From: Carpediemonas membranifera
Taxonomy: Eukaryota > Fornicata
Direction of reading: 5' to 3'
DNA: 64,000 bases
Assembly (NCBI GenBank): GCA_019828565.1
Contig: JAHDYR010000025.1
Coordinates: forward strand, 310,001-374,000
Under the pieces are notes generated by a model. It did not search any database and was not told the DNA's origin. It was given only the letters and a program-made list of their open reading frames with translations. Position numbers and translations under genes: made by a program. Positions 18,373 to 27,059 of the stretch are shown here, one piece after another; position 1 is the first letter of the stretch, and every line of letters starts with the position of its first letter.

Positions 18373-18835
18373 TTACTGTGCGCCCGCCGCGAGGTTATCA
18401 GGTCCCCAGCAGTGTGGGAGGATCTCATCCAGCGTATATGTCCCGGTGATCTTGCCCTCAAGGTTTCCAGCGATTATGAACATGCGCTCGTTAAACTCGC
18501 GCATTACTTGCTATGTAAGCTATGAAGGGATGATGACGTACACGGCAGACACCGCACGGGAGACCGCCGTCACGCGTGACAACGGCAATGGCTTCGATGT
18601 CACGGTGGCCTACTGCGACGGCTGAGAAGATCGCGCTACGTTCAGCGCAGTTTGAAAGGCCGTAAGAAGCATTCTCGACGTTCACGCCGCAGAAAACTGT
18701 CTTATCGCTGCATTCTAACGCTGCTGCGACGATATACTTCGAATAGGGGCAATACGAGTGATTCGATGCCTCGATGGCCTTATTAATGAGCTGCTGCTGC
18801 TGCTCAACGCTCAATGCCCGGCTCTCCATGTTCAT
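18373..18835 (-). CDS. CDA: Cytidine deaminase
   Basis: After removing the 31-nt intron (18511-18541) the protein is about 143 residues, the usual size for the homotetrameric class. The zinc site is complete: Cys and Glu in SNCAERSAIF (Cys ligand plus catalytic Glu) and PCGVC followed, across the splice junction, by RQVMREF. The N-terminal block has YCPYSKYIVAAALE, and FCGVNVENASYG precedes the active site. The enzyme converts cytidine and deoxycytidine to uridine forms in pyrimidine salvage. Without splicing the frame would stop before the conserved C-terminal third. Confidence 0.92.
18511..18541 (-). other. 31-nt spliceosomal intron in the cytidine deaminase gene
   Basis: On the minus strand it begins GTACGT and ends AGCTTACATAG. 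Splicing gives C-R-Q-V-M-R-E-F, the conserved continuation of the PCGVC zinc motif. Confidence 0.88.
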
Positions 18836-18922
18836 GTCTTCGTGTCTTCGTCGGTCACAGTCGGTCCGAAGTCAACAACATCACGCCGACCGAAAGTTAT
18901 GCGGCCACTCAACCACCGACCT

Positions 18923-19993
18923 TTATGTCCAGTCCTCTGTCCACTGCCCCCACGCACTCGCGGTGAGGTCCAGCAGGTCCGACACCGCGCTGGGAGTGGC
19001 GCTGGCCTTCGACTCATGCCCCGTTGACGCTGACGAGATCGACCCCTGTACTGGGCTGGGGTTGCTCGCGGGCGGGTGTGTGAGGGGGTCCGGGTCGAAG
19101 CCCAGTGTCCGGCAGTCCGGAATAACCGGGGGCTGGGGATGATTCGCCTGGACTAAGGCGGGGATCATAGTCGGCGGTGGGACTTCTTCTATGGCTGGCT
19201 GAACCATTGGGATCATATTGGGATCAAATGATGGGGTTCGGCGGGTGGGGTTAGCAAGATGCTCACTGAGACGGTTCACGACGTTGGTCTGCCGTACGTC
19301 CTTTGACAGGAATTTTGAAGATGACCGCTTGAAGAACAAGCGAAAATCTTCTCCTGTCACCATGCAGACGGCCTTGGCGCCAATGGCACAGGCAACCCAC
19401 ATCCGCAGCGCCGTCGTCTGATCATTCGCCTTGCGATCCTTCGTTGCAGCAGCAACACTGGCTCTTCTCTCGGCGAGGTGCTCTTCAACAAGTGGGATGA
19501 GGTCGGCGGTGGGCTCGATGAAGGACGGGGACACTGTGTGGTTCCTTGAACAGTGCTGCTCAATACTACTGACTGAGCAGCACTGTTCAAAGAACGACAC
19601 GATCCCGAGACAGCGCTTGGTGAAGTCGGTGTCGTCCTTCATCGAGGGGCACTCGCACAACGTCCGAATGACATGTAGCAGTGGAACAAGCTGATCATTC
19701 TCGTCTTGCATAGCATATGAAAGTGCGAGAATGATCAGCGTGTTCCAACGGCTGCTGTCGGCCGGGCTTGTGAGATACTTGATGTCGTGATCGGCCAGTC
19801 CAAGCTGCTGGAGGGATTTGTGAAGACGGGAGCTTAGCTCGGGAGCACAGAGTTTCTTTCTCCACTTCTGTGAACGAATTGCTGACGTTGTTGTCAGTTT
19901 ACGGGTATCTCGATTCATTTGCATTTTTTCTTCGCAGAAAAAGTTGGTCAAAAATTGACACGCGAGACGCTTACACGCGGGATTCCATGACAT
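18923..19993 (-). CDS. Hypothetical protein with a Pro-rich tail
   Basis: I do not recognise this 356-residue protein. It starts at MSWNPACKRLACQF; the frame is open about 40 codons upstream but lacks an ATG. The N-terminal half looks helical (LHKSLQQLGLADHD; LIILALSYAMQDEN). There is an internal near-repeat, FEQCCSVSSIEQHCS, produced by a long inverted repeat in the DNA. The C-terminal 120 residues are Pro-rich and low in hydrophobics, ending in a possible W-x-x-W motif (WGQWTEDW). Confidence 0.5.
   Translation of the reverse strand: MSWNPACKRLACQFLTNFFCEEKMQMNRDTRKLTTTSAIRSQKWRKKLCAPELSSRLHKSLQQLGLADHDIKYLTSPADSSRWNTLIILALSYAMQDENDQLVPLLHVIRTLCECPSMKDDTDFTKRCLGIVSFFEQCCSVSSIEQHCSRNHTVSPSFIEPTADLIPLVEEHLAERRASVAAATKDRKANDQTTALRMWVACAIGAKAVCMVTGEDFRLFFKRSSSKFLSKDVRQTNVVNRLSEHLANPTRRTPSFDPNMIPMVQPAIEEVPPPTMIPALVQANHPQPPVIPDCRTLGFDPDPLTHPPASNPSPVQGSISSASTGHESKASATPSAVSDLLDLTASAWGQWTEDWT
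19541..19595. repeat. Long inverted repeat inside a coding region
   Basis: Perfect 17-nt arms (19546-19562 and 19574-19590) surround an 11-nt loop. The pairing extends to 22 nt on each side with one mismatch. It lies within the gene at 18923-19993, encodes the EQCCS/EQHCS near-repeat, and would form a very stable hairpin. Confidence 0.85.
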
Positions 19994-21199
19994 CGACCCC
20001 TGTATATCACTCCTAAGCACCTGCCAGAGTAAATTCACCGTGTCCAGACTGGATTTTTCGAAGGCAACACAGCAGCTCAGTCCACTGCAATGAACTCCAG
20101 GGGCCCGTGTCAACCTCGCATCTGGAGCTGTTGGCCGACTAGTCGTCAGCCATAGTATGGCTCCGCTGTGGACGGTTGGTGTGATGGCTGACGGGCGCCG
20201 TCGTCTCGCTGCGAATGAGCGATGCCAAATGATGGTTATCGGTGAGTAGCAGGTTCAGTGTCACAAACTGTGGTCATGTGCGGCGCAGAGGTGAGGTGCG
20301 ATCATGGGAGGTAGCGAAGGATGAGCACCAAACCGAGCATGGTTTGAGTCGGCCATGACTCGAATCTGCCGGAGAGGAATGAATGGAAGAATGTCACTCG
20401 TGTTGTGCCGGGACGCGGGACATGGATCAGGTAACGCAGTGTGGCGGCCGGGGCTGAGTCGTGAGCGACCAACAGCTCGTTGCAGTCGAGAGTGAAGTGT
20501 GACAATTTGATGTCATGCAGCAACAGTCAACCTCTGATAATCACCCCATCCTCTCGCTGAGAGGAGAAACACAGAGCGTGGTCATCTGTTTGATGGTCTA
20601 AACATGTTCAATCGATTCATAAATCTTATCGACACCTTTGATCACCCACTGCCACACGATCCCCACATGTAGTCAACCCGGATGGCATCACCTATCAAGA
20701 AGCGTCAGCATTTACTGTTGGCACCAGCATCTGTAGCGACTTGATGCCCTTCTCGGTGTATTATATGTCGTAAAACTTGAGTGATCACCTCTGCCGCGGT
20801 CTCAATATTAAGTTGCCATCGACCTGGAACTGAGCCAGCAGTCACCACCCATCATTGTCGAGACGATAGTCATCCCATTGGTCATGTTACTGAATGCAAG
20901 TTGCCCCACCGCACTTGGGTCGGGCACAGGTCGCGAAGTCATCATCGAGGTTGTTGGCTACAATGAGCGAAACTAAGCACCATAAGCACGCAAGGAGCAG
21001 GAACGAGGATGTACGCTCGTTCCGATCGCACCGTCAAAGCATTCTATAGAAATAAACTGCACAACTAAAATATATGGCGAGGGTCCCTCGGTTGGCACGG
21101 TGTTGAGAAAGAGTCAAGTGTTTCGTTTACACCGCATTATTATCAAAGGAACAGTGGCTATGCGGAGTTCCAAGCATCTCGGGCCAAGCCATGCCCCAG
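19994..21199. other. Long intergenic region without a recognisable gene
   Basis: Over 1.2 kb no convincing coding region, tRNA or repeat is visible. A 73-codon minus-strand ORF (20302-20523) has no recognisable features. The stretch 20530-21180 appears lower in GC than flanking coding DNA. A non-coding RNA or a decayed gene cannot be excluded. Confidence 0.4.
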
Positions 21200-21712
21200 T
21201 TACACGCTAGCACTCATTGCCGGCCCCATCAGACGATATACATGTCCTAAGACAGCATCAACACTCCCCGTGGCGTCCACCACGACCGTCCCGGGTGGCC
21301 CAACCAGGGCGTCGACCTCAGCAACAAACGGGGCCGCGCACACGGCCCAGTAGCCGGTATTGGCGGCAATCCACGAGTCCCGGGCGAACCGGCGTTTCTG
21401 GAGCGTGGCAAGTGGCGCCGTGAGCTTGACGGACACGTCTGGGCGATGAATCGTGTGGGCTGGGAAACACATGCCTTCAACAACAACAAGGGTGAACTGC
21501 TCAAGGCTCTCGCTTATGTACTGGTCTAGTGCGGCGTAGTTGAACACATTTTGAGCATCCCAGTTCTGGTATTCGCCAATCAAGCTGAAACGGGCGTCAT
21601 CGGTGTAATAGAAGTCATCCTGGGCGATGATGCAGCTATTCGCCACTGATACGAGCTCTTTAGCGATAGTACTCTTCCCAGAGGACGTCGGCCCCCATAT
21701 GAACACCAGCAT
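21200..21712 (-). CDS. Nicotinamide riboside kinase-like P-loop kinase
   Basis: The 170-residue protein starts at MLVFIWGPTSSGKST, the Walker A loop. It then has IIAQDDFYY (the Q-D-D-F motif of nicotinamide riboside kinases), a Y-x-x-W-D block (YQNWDAQNVFNYAALD), and FTLVVVEGMCF (V-E-G-F-type strand). These match the NRK branch of the uridine-kinase fold, which phosphorylates nicotinamide riboside for NAD salvage. The protein is slightly shorter than the usual 190-200 residues, and another small nucleoside kinase is possible. The neighbouring membrane-protein gene ends inside the upstream extension of this frame, supporting the later ATG. Confidence 0.65.
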   Translation of the reverse strand: MLVFIWGPTSSGKSTIAKELVSVANSCIIAQDDFYYTDDARFSLIGEYQNWDAQNVFNYAALDQYISESLEQFTLVVVEGMCFPAHTIHRPDVSVKLTAPLATLQKRRFARDSWIAANTGYWAVCAAPFVAEVDALVGPPGTVVVDATGSVDAVLGHVYRLMGPAMSASV

Positions 21713-21758
21713 TGGAGACTTCTTGATCCGCCAGAACAATTTAAGGTATTTAAGCTTC

Positions 21759-22433
21759 CTAGACCTGGGCGGCGGGCTGGGGAAAGCCCTGGAAGACCGG
21801 CGCCCCATCAGCGGTGAACTCCTTCTGGATGAGGGCGGGCATCAGCCGCTGGTCCTCCTCAATCCTCCGGCGCCGCCTAGCCTGCACCCGTTTGATGCTC
21901 ACGAACTGGATGTAGACGAAGCAGGCCGAGAAACCGCACAGCGGGAGGCAGACGAAGATGAACAGCGCCACTGGAACGGTGGCGAGGGCGAGTATGAATG
22001 GCAACTCCCAGTCGTTCCCCTCGGGCTTGACCACGATGGGGACGGTCTGCCCGAAGATGGCGCCGTCGATGAGGACCATGATGTAGTACGAGTCCGACTG
22101 GGCCAGGTCCTCGGTGTTGATGGAGAAGGAGCCGCTCACAGGGACACCGCCAGGGTATCCGTCCGGGGCAAAACTCCAACCGCTCGCGACGTGCAGACTG
22201 TCGGTCGCATTGACAGCGGCAACCCGGCCAACGCGGACTGTTACTGCAGAGGCGGCGGTGATTGTCGACCTACATTCGTCTGTGACGTTGAATGAGAAGT
22301 AGCGATTGGTGCGTGTCTCTGATGAGATAGGTGTGTGGACAACAGCGATGCCCGCGACATCGCAAGCGACGACGTCACACAGGCCTGCTGATACTAGTAA
22401 AAGAAGGCAAAATGCAAGCAAATAGGCGCGCAT
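21759..22433 (-). CDS. Type I membrane protein, unknown
   Basis: The 224-residue protein has a clear signal peptide (MRAYLLAFCLLLLVSAGLC), a lumenal domain of about 130 residues with two potential N-glycosylation sites, one transmembrane segment (LPFILALATVPVALFIFVC), and a cytosolic tail with a basic run (VQARRRRRIEE) and a Phe-containing end. No family is recognised. A 13-kb Fanzor-carrying element is inserted 31 bp upstream of its start codon. Confidence 0.6.
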   Translation of the reverse strand: MRAYLLAFCLLLLVSAGLCDVVACDVAGIAVVHTPISSETRTNRYFSFNVTDECRSTITAASAVTVRVGRVAAVNATDSLHVASGWSFAPDGYPGGVPVSGSFSINTEDLAQSDSYYIMVLIDGAIFGQTVPIVVKPEGNDWELPFILALATVPVALFIFVCLPLCGFSACFVYIQFVSIKRVQARRRRRIEEDQRLMPALIQKEFTADGAPVFQGFPQPAAQV

Positions 22434-22468
22434 CAGGGATATTTAGGTAAGTTTGTGGAAGTTTGTGC

Positions 22469-22503
22469 TGTTGCGCAGTATAAACACATTGTTCGAACCT
22501 CCA
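22469..22503 (+). repeat. Left terminal repeat of Fanzor element B
   Basis: The first 25 bases are identical to the right-end repeat, and the next 10 are about 70% similar. It directly follows the TGTGC duplication. The inner end is diverged, so its exact length is uncertain. Confidence 0.6.
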
Positions 22504-23065
22504 GACAGGGCCTGAAAGGAACGATCAAAGTGCCAAACTGTACAACCTCATCCGTCCGTAGACGAATGTTGGCGGTTAGCCAATTGATGATACTGGAATG
22601 ATGTTGGAAGGCGCGGGATCGATGTGCGACTGAACGGAGAGTGACCGAGCTCATCTTCCGTGGCAAGAGAACGCCACAGGATGTTCTCTGCAGCACTCTT
22701 GTCCCGATGATCAACATTCAGAGCATCAGGAACTGTTGCGCGCCACTGAGCACCACGGCACTGTGGATTTTCGCAGAGCATCACACGATGTGGGTGAACG
22801 TGCTGGTCATCACGCGGACGAACTCGCTTGTAGGGGGCGTGGCAGTGAGGGCAGACGACGGTGGTGCGGTCCTCGTTAACCATGTTAAGAACGACGACAA
22901 TGTTATACCCCTTGAGAAGGGGTACTATCTCTCTCGCGAACTTTCGATATGGCGCGCAAGGAATGAACATACCAGCAGGCGTGGTGAATCCCGAGCTCCC
23001 GTAGAAGACTTTCAGGCGAATGGGGGTGGCGATGGGATGGTGGCGAAGCCCACCGAACTCCCGAG

Positions 23066-23152
23066 TTTGGCGTATAAAGCGCTGTGGATGGTACTTCATT
23101 TAGATTAAATACACACACTAAATACACATCAACTGATTACGAAATCACAACA
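23066..23152 (-). repeat. 3' LTR of gypsy element 1 (87 bp)
   Basis: Identical to 26163-26249. On the minus strand it starts TGTTGTG and ends CGCCAAA. The CCGAG target duplication flanks it on the left. Confidence 0.85.
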
Positions 23153-24492
23153 CCTCCGTCTTCTCCAAAGAGCTTGCCGCGCAACTTGTGTGCGTCGATA
23201 TACGACTCAACTTGTTCGTTTCCTCTCACATCCTCATCATAGCACTGATAAGTATCTTCTTCAGGCTCGTAACCGCTCCAGCGTAGTCTGAAAACGATGT
23301 TCCCGTCCTCATCGGTCGAATGGCTCACTACTGATTCGACAACGTATAATTCATCATCATCATCAAACTTGGCGAGCTCAGATATCTCCTCCTCAGTTAA
23401 GAAGGATCGATGGAACCTCCTCAGACGGTGTACATGTGACACCAGCTCCGCCCTCCCTGAAAAGGCCTGTAAGGCGTATTGGTTGTTCGGAAGCGAGTCT
23501 TTCACCATGAATGGGCCTCGGTAATTCGGGAGCGTCTTGCTACGCGGACCCTTAGGTGGGGCCAGCAGGACATAGTCGCCAGGCTTGAAGACATCAGGCT
23601 CTACTGAGGGGTAGTCCAAGGCAGAGGACTGGGTGGCTCTGGCGAGGTCGTGGATCTCCCTCAATCTGCTCAGCAACCCGGAGGTATAAGACGAGGTGGA
23701 CTCGTAAGAGTCAAGGTTAGGGGTCAACGTCCTCGGTAACAGGCTGTTGGATGGGGAAAGGACATCGCCATAGAGCATGGCGTAGGGCGTGGTGTTAATG
23801 ATCCTGTGCTTGGCGTTGTTCATGACAAACTGGACCAGAGGTAGACAGGAACTCCAGTCGCTCCAACGTCTTCCAAGGGAAGGCAAGAGGGTCTTCAGAT
23901 GACGCCTAACCTCGCGATTGGCCCTTTCAGCTATACCGTTCTGCTGGGAGACGTAAGGGAAAATGGTGGTGTGTTCGATATGCAGAGACCGGTTCAACGC
24001 AGCAATGGTGTCGTTGACGAACTGGGAGCCGTTGTCGGAGTGCAAAAAGTGGGGCAAACCGTGACGTGAGTACACTCTTTCCACCAAGGCCTCGGCAGCG
24101 CTGAGAGCGCCAAGGTCACTCAGTGGGACCAGCTCGACCCATCTTGTGAAGTTGTCAATAATTGTCAGCACATATTTGGATCCAGACGACTCGTCTACTG
24201 GCAGGGGACCAATGGCATCGATAGACACCGTGTGAAAAGGGGTGTCGGTGACAAGGTGGCCAAGTTGCGTCTTGACAGTCTTCTGGAGACGGAATTTCTG
24301 ACAGATGCCACAGCTGGAAATGAAGGTAGCCGCATCCGAAGACATGTTCTCCCACTCGTGGCCTAGGTCTTTGAGGGTCTGAACAGTGGCGGCTACTCCC
24401 TTGTGACCGCTAAGAGCGTTGCCGTGGACCTTGCGGAATAGATCAACCTTCTCCTCTTGAGATAGAACGGGGAGGCGAGACTGGCTTCTCAA
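23137..24492 (-). CDS. Integrase and chromodomain-like tail of gypsy element 1
   Basis: A 451-residue open frame with no proper start codon, because its upstream pol part is deleted. It has the HHCC zinc domain (LSGHKGVAATV ... CGICQ) and the DDE core: Asp in SIDAIGPLP, Asp in HSDNGSQF, Glu in NGIAERANREV. A C-terminal chromodomain-like segment contains FRLRWSGYEPEEDTYQ. The catalytic triad is intact. The frame differs from the gag frame, so the internal deletion also broke the reading frame. Confidence 0.85.
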   Translation of the reverse strand: MRSQSRLPVLSQEEKVDLFRKVHGNALSGHKGVAATVQTLKDLGHEWENMSSDAATFISSCGICQKFRLQKTVKTQLGHLVTDTPFHTVSIDAIGPLPVDESSGSKYVLTIIDNFTRWVELVPLSDLGALSAAEALVERVYSRHGLPHFLHSDNGSQFVNDTIAALNRSLHIEHTTIFPYVSQQNGIAERANREVRRHLKTLLPSLGRRWSDWSSCLPLVQFVMNNAKHRIINTTPYAMLYGDVLSPSNSLLPRTLTPNLDSYESTSSYTSGLLSRLREIHDLARATQSSALDYPSVEPDVFKPGDYVLLAPPKGPRSKTLPNYRGPFMVKDSLPNNQYALQAFSGRAELVSHVHRLRRFHRSFLTEEEISELAKFDDDDELYVVESVVSHSTDEDGNIVFRLRWSGYEPEEDTYQCYDEDVRGNEQVESYIDAHKLRGKLFGEDGGVVIS

Positions 24493-26146
24493 ACAACTCT
24501 CGATACCGATTCAAAAGGGAACAGACACGCTGCTTTATAGCAGGAATCGTGTCCGCAGTAGCAGTCTCGATTAATGAGTCGACAGAAGAAGGAATGTCTG
24601 CAAGGGGATCGTGTGAAGCGTCAGAGGTTTCGGGACGACCAAGTGTAACCGCGTCGGGGTTGAGGAGCCCCAAGTGAGACGAGATCTCCTCAGAGAGGAT
24701 GAGAGGGACATTCAAGTCCGGCATCACATGCACCACACATGTCTCGGAGATAGCGGAAGGAACGCAGCCGGGTCTCTTGTGCGTTATCAGTAACTTCGCA
24801 TCGAAGAGGGCCATCGTCTCGGAGTTGTTGGCGGAGATCATGATGTGTCCCGAGGGACGAGTTGCCGGGAATAGGTCCTTAGTCATATCAGACCACTCAC
24901 GCAGACGTAGGTAAGAAGCCTCACTGCACTGATCAGCAAGGGCGGGGAGGTGGGTCTCGTGACCATCGATCGTTATGACAACGTTGGCGGGCTGGCTATG
25001 AGTACCGATGGCGTTCGAATGGCCGCGCTCCGGAGGGTTCGGGTTCAGATAACACTTGTCAGTCGAGTGCTTACCCCACTTCTTGTGGAACGGACACCAC
25101 ACGAAGCCCTCGCCGGGACTGACCGACTTGTCAGTGAGATCAGCGATGACAGTGGACGAACCCTTAGCAGAGGTTTGACCAGTGGGTGCGACAACCTGAG
25201 TCTGGGCCGAGGAGGGACCAGTTTGATGAACCTCGGGCTTGGGCTTGACCGTGGGAACGAAGGGTTCAGGCTTCTTGGCAGAGGAACTGTCAGGCTTGAC
25301 AGTCGACGATGTCTCAAACTCAATGAGTCGAGCGCGAGTATCCACAAGGACGCGAGCATCTTCGAGTCGTTCCTCGTTGGCGACCATGTCTGCCAGGATT
25401 TCATCGAAAGCAGACTTGCCTAAACGGGCAATCCGGGACCAATGGGCTTGTAGGGTCTTCGGCAAGGTGGCCTTGATAACAGAGGAGAGAGCCTTCTCGG
25501 AGTAGGAGTCTCGCATGCCTAGGATGCGGACGATGAGTGATACACGGTGCGCAAACTTCGCAAGGGCGATCGAGTTGGCGGTTGCTGAAGGCTTAGCGGC
25601 TTCCAAGAACTTGGAGAGCCAAGCCTCGACGATGAGATTGTCGTCGGGCAACACGGCCTGAGAGATAAGGGAATTCAGAGCTTCGTTCAGACTGTCCCGA
25701 GCTTGGGTGTAAGTGACCTCACTCTCCGGAGTGACGTAAGCCTCTTTGCCCTGGGCGAGCTTAAGGACGGCAGAGACCCTGGTGAATTGAGGCAGTAGGG
25801 AGATGGTCCCCAAATGAGGGAGCAACGAAGCGGCGATCGAAGCAACATTGGGATGCTTGATAAGGTGTGCGTCATAGTCGAGGATCAAGCGGAACCACCC
25901 TTCCTTCGAGGAGGGGAGAGCGCAATGGAAAATCTGGCGTTCGATCGATCCCGGCTTGAAGTCGCAGGGGAAGAGCTTAAAGATAGTCTCGAAAGACTCA
26001 AGGCATGAAGAATCAAGCGTGGAATCCGAATCAGGGACATCATGGGCACGAACATCGGGCTTCTTCGCGAGAGAACTCACGAGAGTGACCAGATTACCTA
26101 TAGTCTCTTCTAGTGCCGCTATACGAGCGTCATAATCGGACTGCAT
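24443..26146 (-). CDS. Gag and protease-like region of gypsy element 1
   Basis: A 567-residue frame. Residues 1-300 are gag-like helices. A CCHC-like knuckle appears as WCPFHKKWGKHSTDKC, the form common in gypsy gag. After it comes a retropepsin-like stretch (ITIDGHETHLPALADQCSEAS), in which the usual D-[ST]-G is not obvious. The frame then reaches RELFEKPVSPPRS, which in gypsy elements lies just before reverse transcriptase. There the coding sequence breaks off and a stop follows. Confidence 0.7.
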   Translation of the reverse strand: MQSDYDARIAALEETIGNLVTLVSSLAKKPDVRAHDVPDSDSTLDSSCLESFETIFKLFPCDFKPGSIERQIFHCALPSSKEGWFRLILDYDAHLIKHPNVASIAASLLPHLGTISLLPQFTRVSAVLKLAQGKEAYVTPESEVTYTQARDSLNEALNSLISQAVLPDDNLIVEAWLSKFLEAAKPSATANSIALAKFAHRVSLIVRILGMRDSYSEKALSSVIKATLPKTLQAHWSRIARLGKSAFDEILADMVANEERLEDARVLVDTRARLIEFETSSTVKPDSSSAKKPEPFVPTVKPKPEVHQTGPSSAQTQVVAPTGQTSAKGSSTVIADLTDKSVSPGEGFVWCPFHKKWGKHSTDKCYLNPNPPERGHSNAIGTHSQPANVVITIDGHETHLPALADQCSEASYLRLREWSDMTKDLFPATRPSGHIMISANNSETMALFDAKLLITHKRPGCVPSAISETCVVHVMPDLNVPLILSEEISSHLGLLNPDAVTLGRPETSDASHDPLADIPSSVDSLIETATADTIPAIKQRVCSLLNRYRELFEKPVSPPRSISRGEG

Positions 26147-26162
26147 AGCTCAAATTGATCAA

Positions 26163-26249
26163 TTTGGCGTATAAAGCGCTGTGGATGGTACTTCATTTAG
26201 ATTAAATACACACACTAAATACACATCAACTGATTACGAAATCACAACA
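26163..26249 (-). repeat. 5' LTR of gypsy element 1 (87 bp)
   Basis: Identical to the copy at 23066-23152. On the minus strand the gag ATG (26146) follows only 16 bp after this LTR, and a perfect 16-bp palindrome (26151-26166) spans the LTR-leader border. Confidence 0.85.
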
Positions 26250-26397
26250 CCGAGCCAACTGTTGGCCGCAGCGGGCGAAGTGCTTCTGGCGAAGGATGTG
26301 GTTCGCAAAGCGCACTCGGCGGAAAGACTTACGCATTCCAGCCTCGAAAATGTCGTTCGCGTTGTCCAGCACAAACCTAATAGAGTTGTTGATACTC

Positions 26398-26458
26398 TGT
26401 GCCGGGGCGAAGAGATTGGAACATTTACATAAACTGCGGACGTGGATGCCTTATGACA
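26398..26458 (-). repeat. 3' LTR of gypsy element 2 (61 bp)
   Basis: Identical to 30920-30980, with TG and CA ends and an adjacent polypurine tract. Confidence 0.9.
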
Positions 26459-27059
26459 TCCTACCCCCCTTAAGCTTGAGCTTGTGGGACTTGAGGTAGT
26501 CACGTGCCGCAGTGACGTGGCGGAGCTCGTCAGCGGGTTCCCATGTGGGATCGTAGTCGCCCTCCCAGCAGACGAGGAGCTGCAGTGTGCCGTTGCGGCG
26601 ACGGTGCTTCTCGATGCCTTGCACGACGTACGTCTGCTCGTCGGAGGCGGCGAGGTTCTTCAGGCGGCTGAGCCCCGACTTGGTGTTGAAAGGAAGGACC
26701 TGGTCTACGTGAGCCATGAAGGGGGCGCTCTCGAAAAGGTCGACCAGCTGAAGGGTGTTGTTGTCCTTGATGGCGAGAATCTTGAACGGGCCGGCGAAGC
26801 CATGCAGCTTTGGGGTCTTCGTCCGGTTGAGCAGGACGAGGTCGCCTTCCTTGAAGCTAGTCGGCTGGCGGTCGGCGTTGGCCTTGGCGAGGCGCTTGTC
26901 TACAGTCTCGCGCTGCTTCTCGGCCGCCCTAGAGGTCAACTTGGAGAGGTGGGCTCGAAGTAAAAGTGATGTAGGCTGAGGCTGAGGCAAGGGGCGAGTC
27001 ATTGTCGCTCGGTCGGAGGATTCTAGCGACTGTGGAGCTGGGGTCGAGTTGGTCTCCAT
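26451..27059 (-). CDS. Integrase C-terminus and chromodomain of gypsy element 2 (shifted frame)
   Basis: Homology enters this frame at about 26960 (LRAHLSKLTSRAAEKQRETVD), proceeds through an SH3-like strand set (FKEGDLVLLNRTKTPKLHGF), and ends in a chromodomain (TYVVQGIEKHRRRNGTLQLL; WEGDYDPTWEPADEL). The switch from the pol frame lies around ATCACTTTTACTTC. It may be one extra base or a programmed shift. Chromodomains direct integration of chromovirus-type gypsy elements to marked chromatin. Confidence 0.8.
   Translation of the reverse strand: METNSTPAPQSLESSDRATMTRPLPQPQPTSLLLRAHLSKLTSRAAEKQRETVDKRLAKANADRQPTSFKEGDLVLLNRTKTPKLHGFAGPFKILAIKDNNTLQLVDLFESAPFMAHVDQVLPFNTKSGLSRLKNLAASDEQTYVVQGIEKHRRRNGTLQLLVCWEGDYDPTWEPADELRHVTAARDYLKSHKLKLKGGRMS

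Larger units (their letters stand above)
23066..26249 (-). mobile_element. Gypsy element 1 (RT-deleted) inside Fanzor B
   Basis: A 3,184-bp Ty3/gypsy element with identical 87-bp terminal repeats and a 5-bp duplication CCGAG (23061-23065; 26250-26254). It encodes gag and a protease-like region, then jumps directly to integrase plus a chromodomain-like tail. Reverse transcriptase and RNase H are missing. A purine-rich tract (GGAGAAGACGGAGG) precedes the 3' repeat. It must have depended on another element for reverse transcription. Confidence 0.85.
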
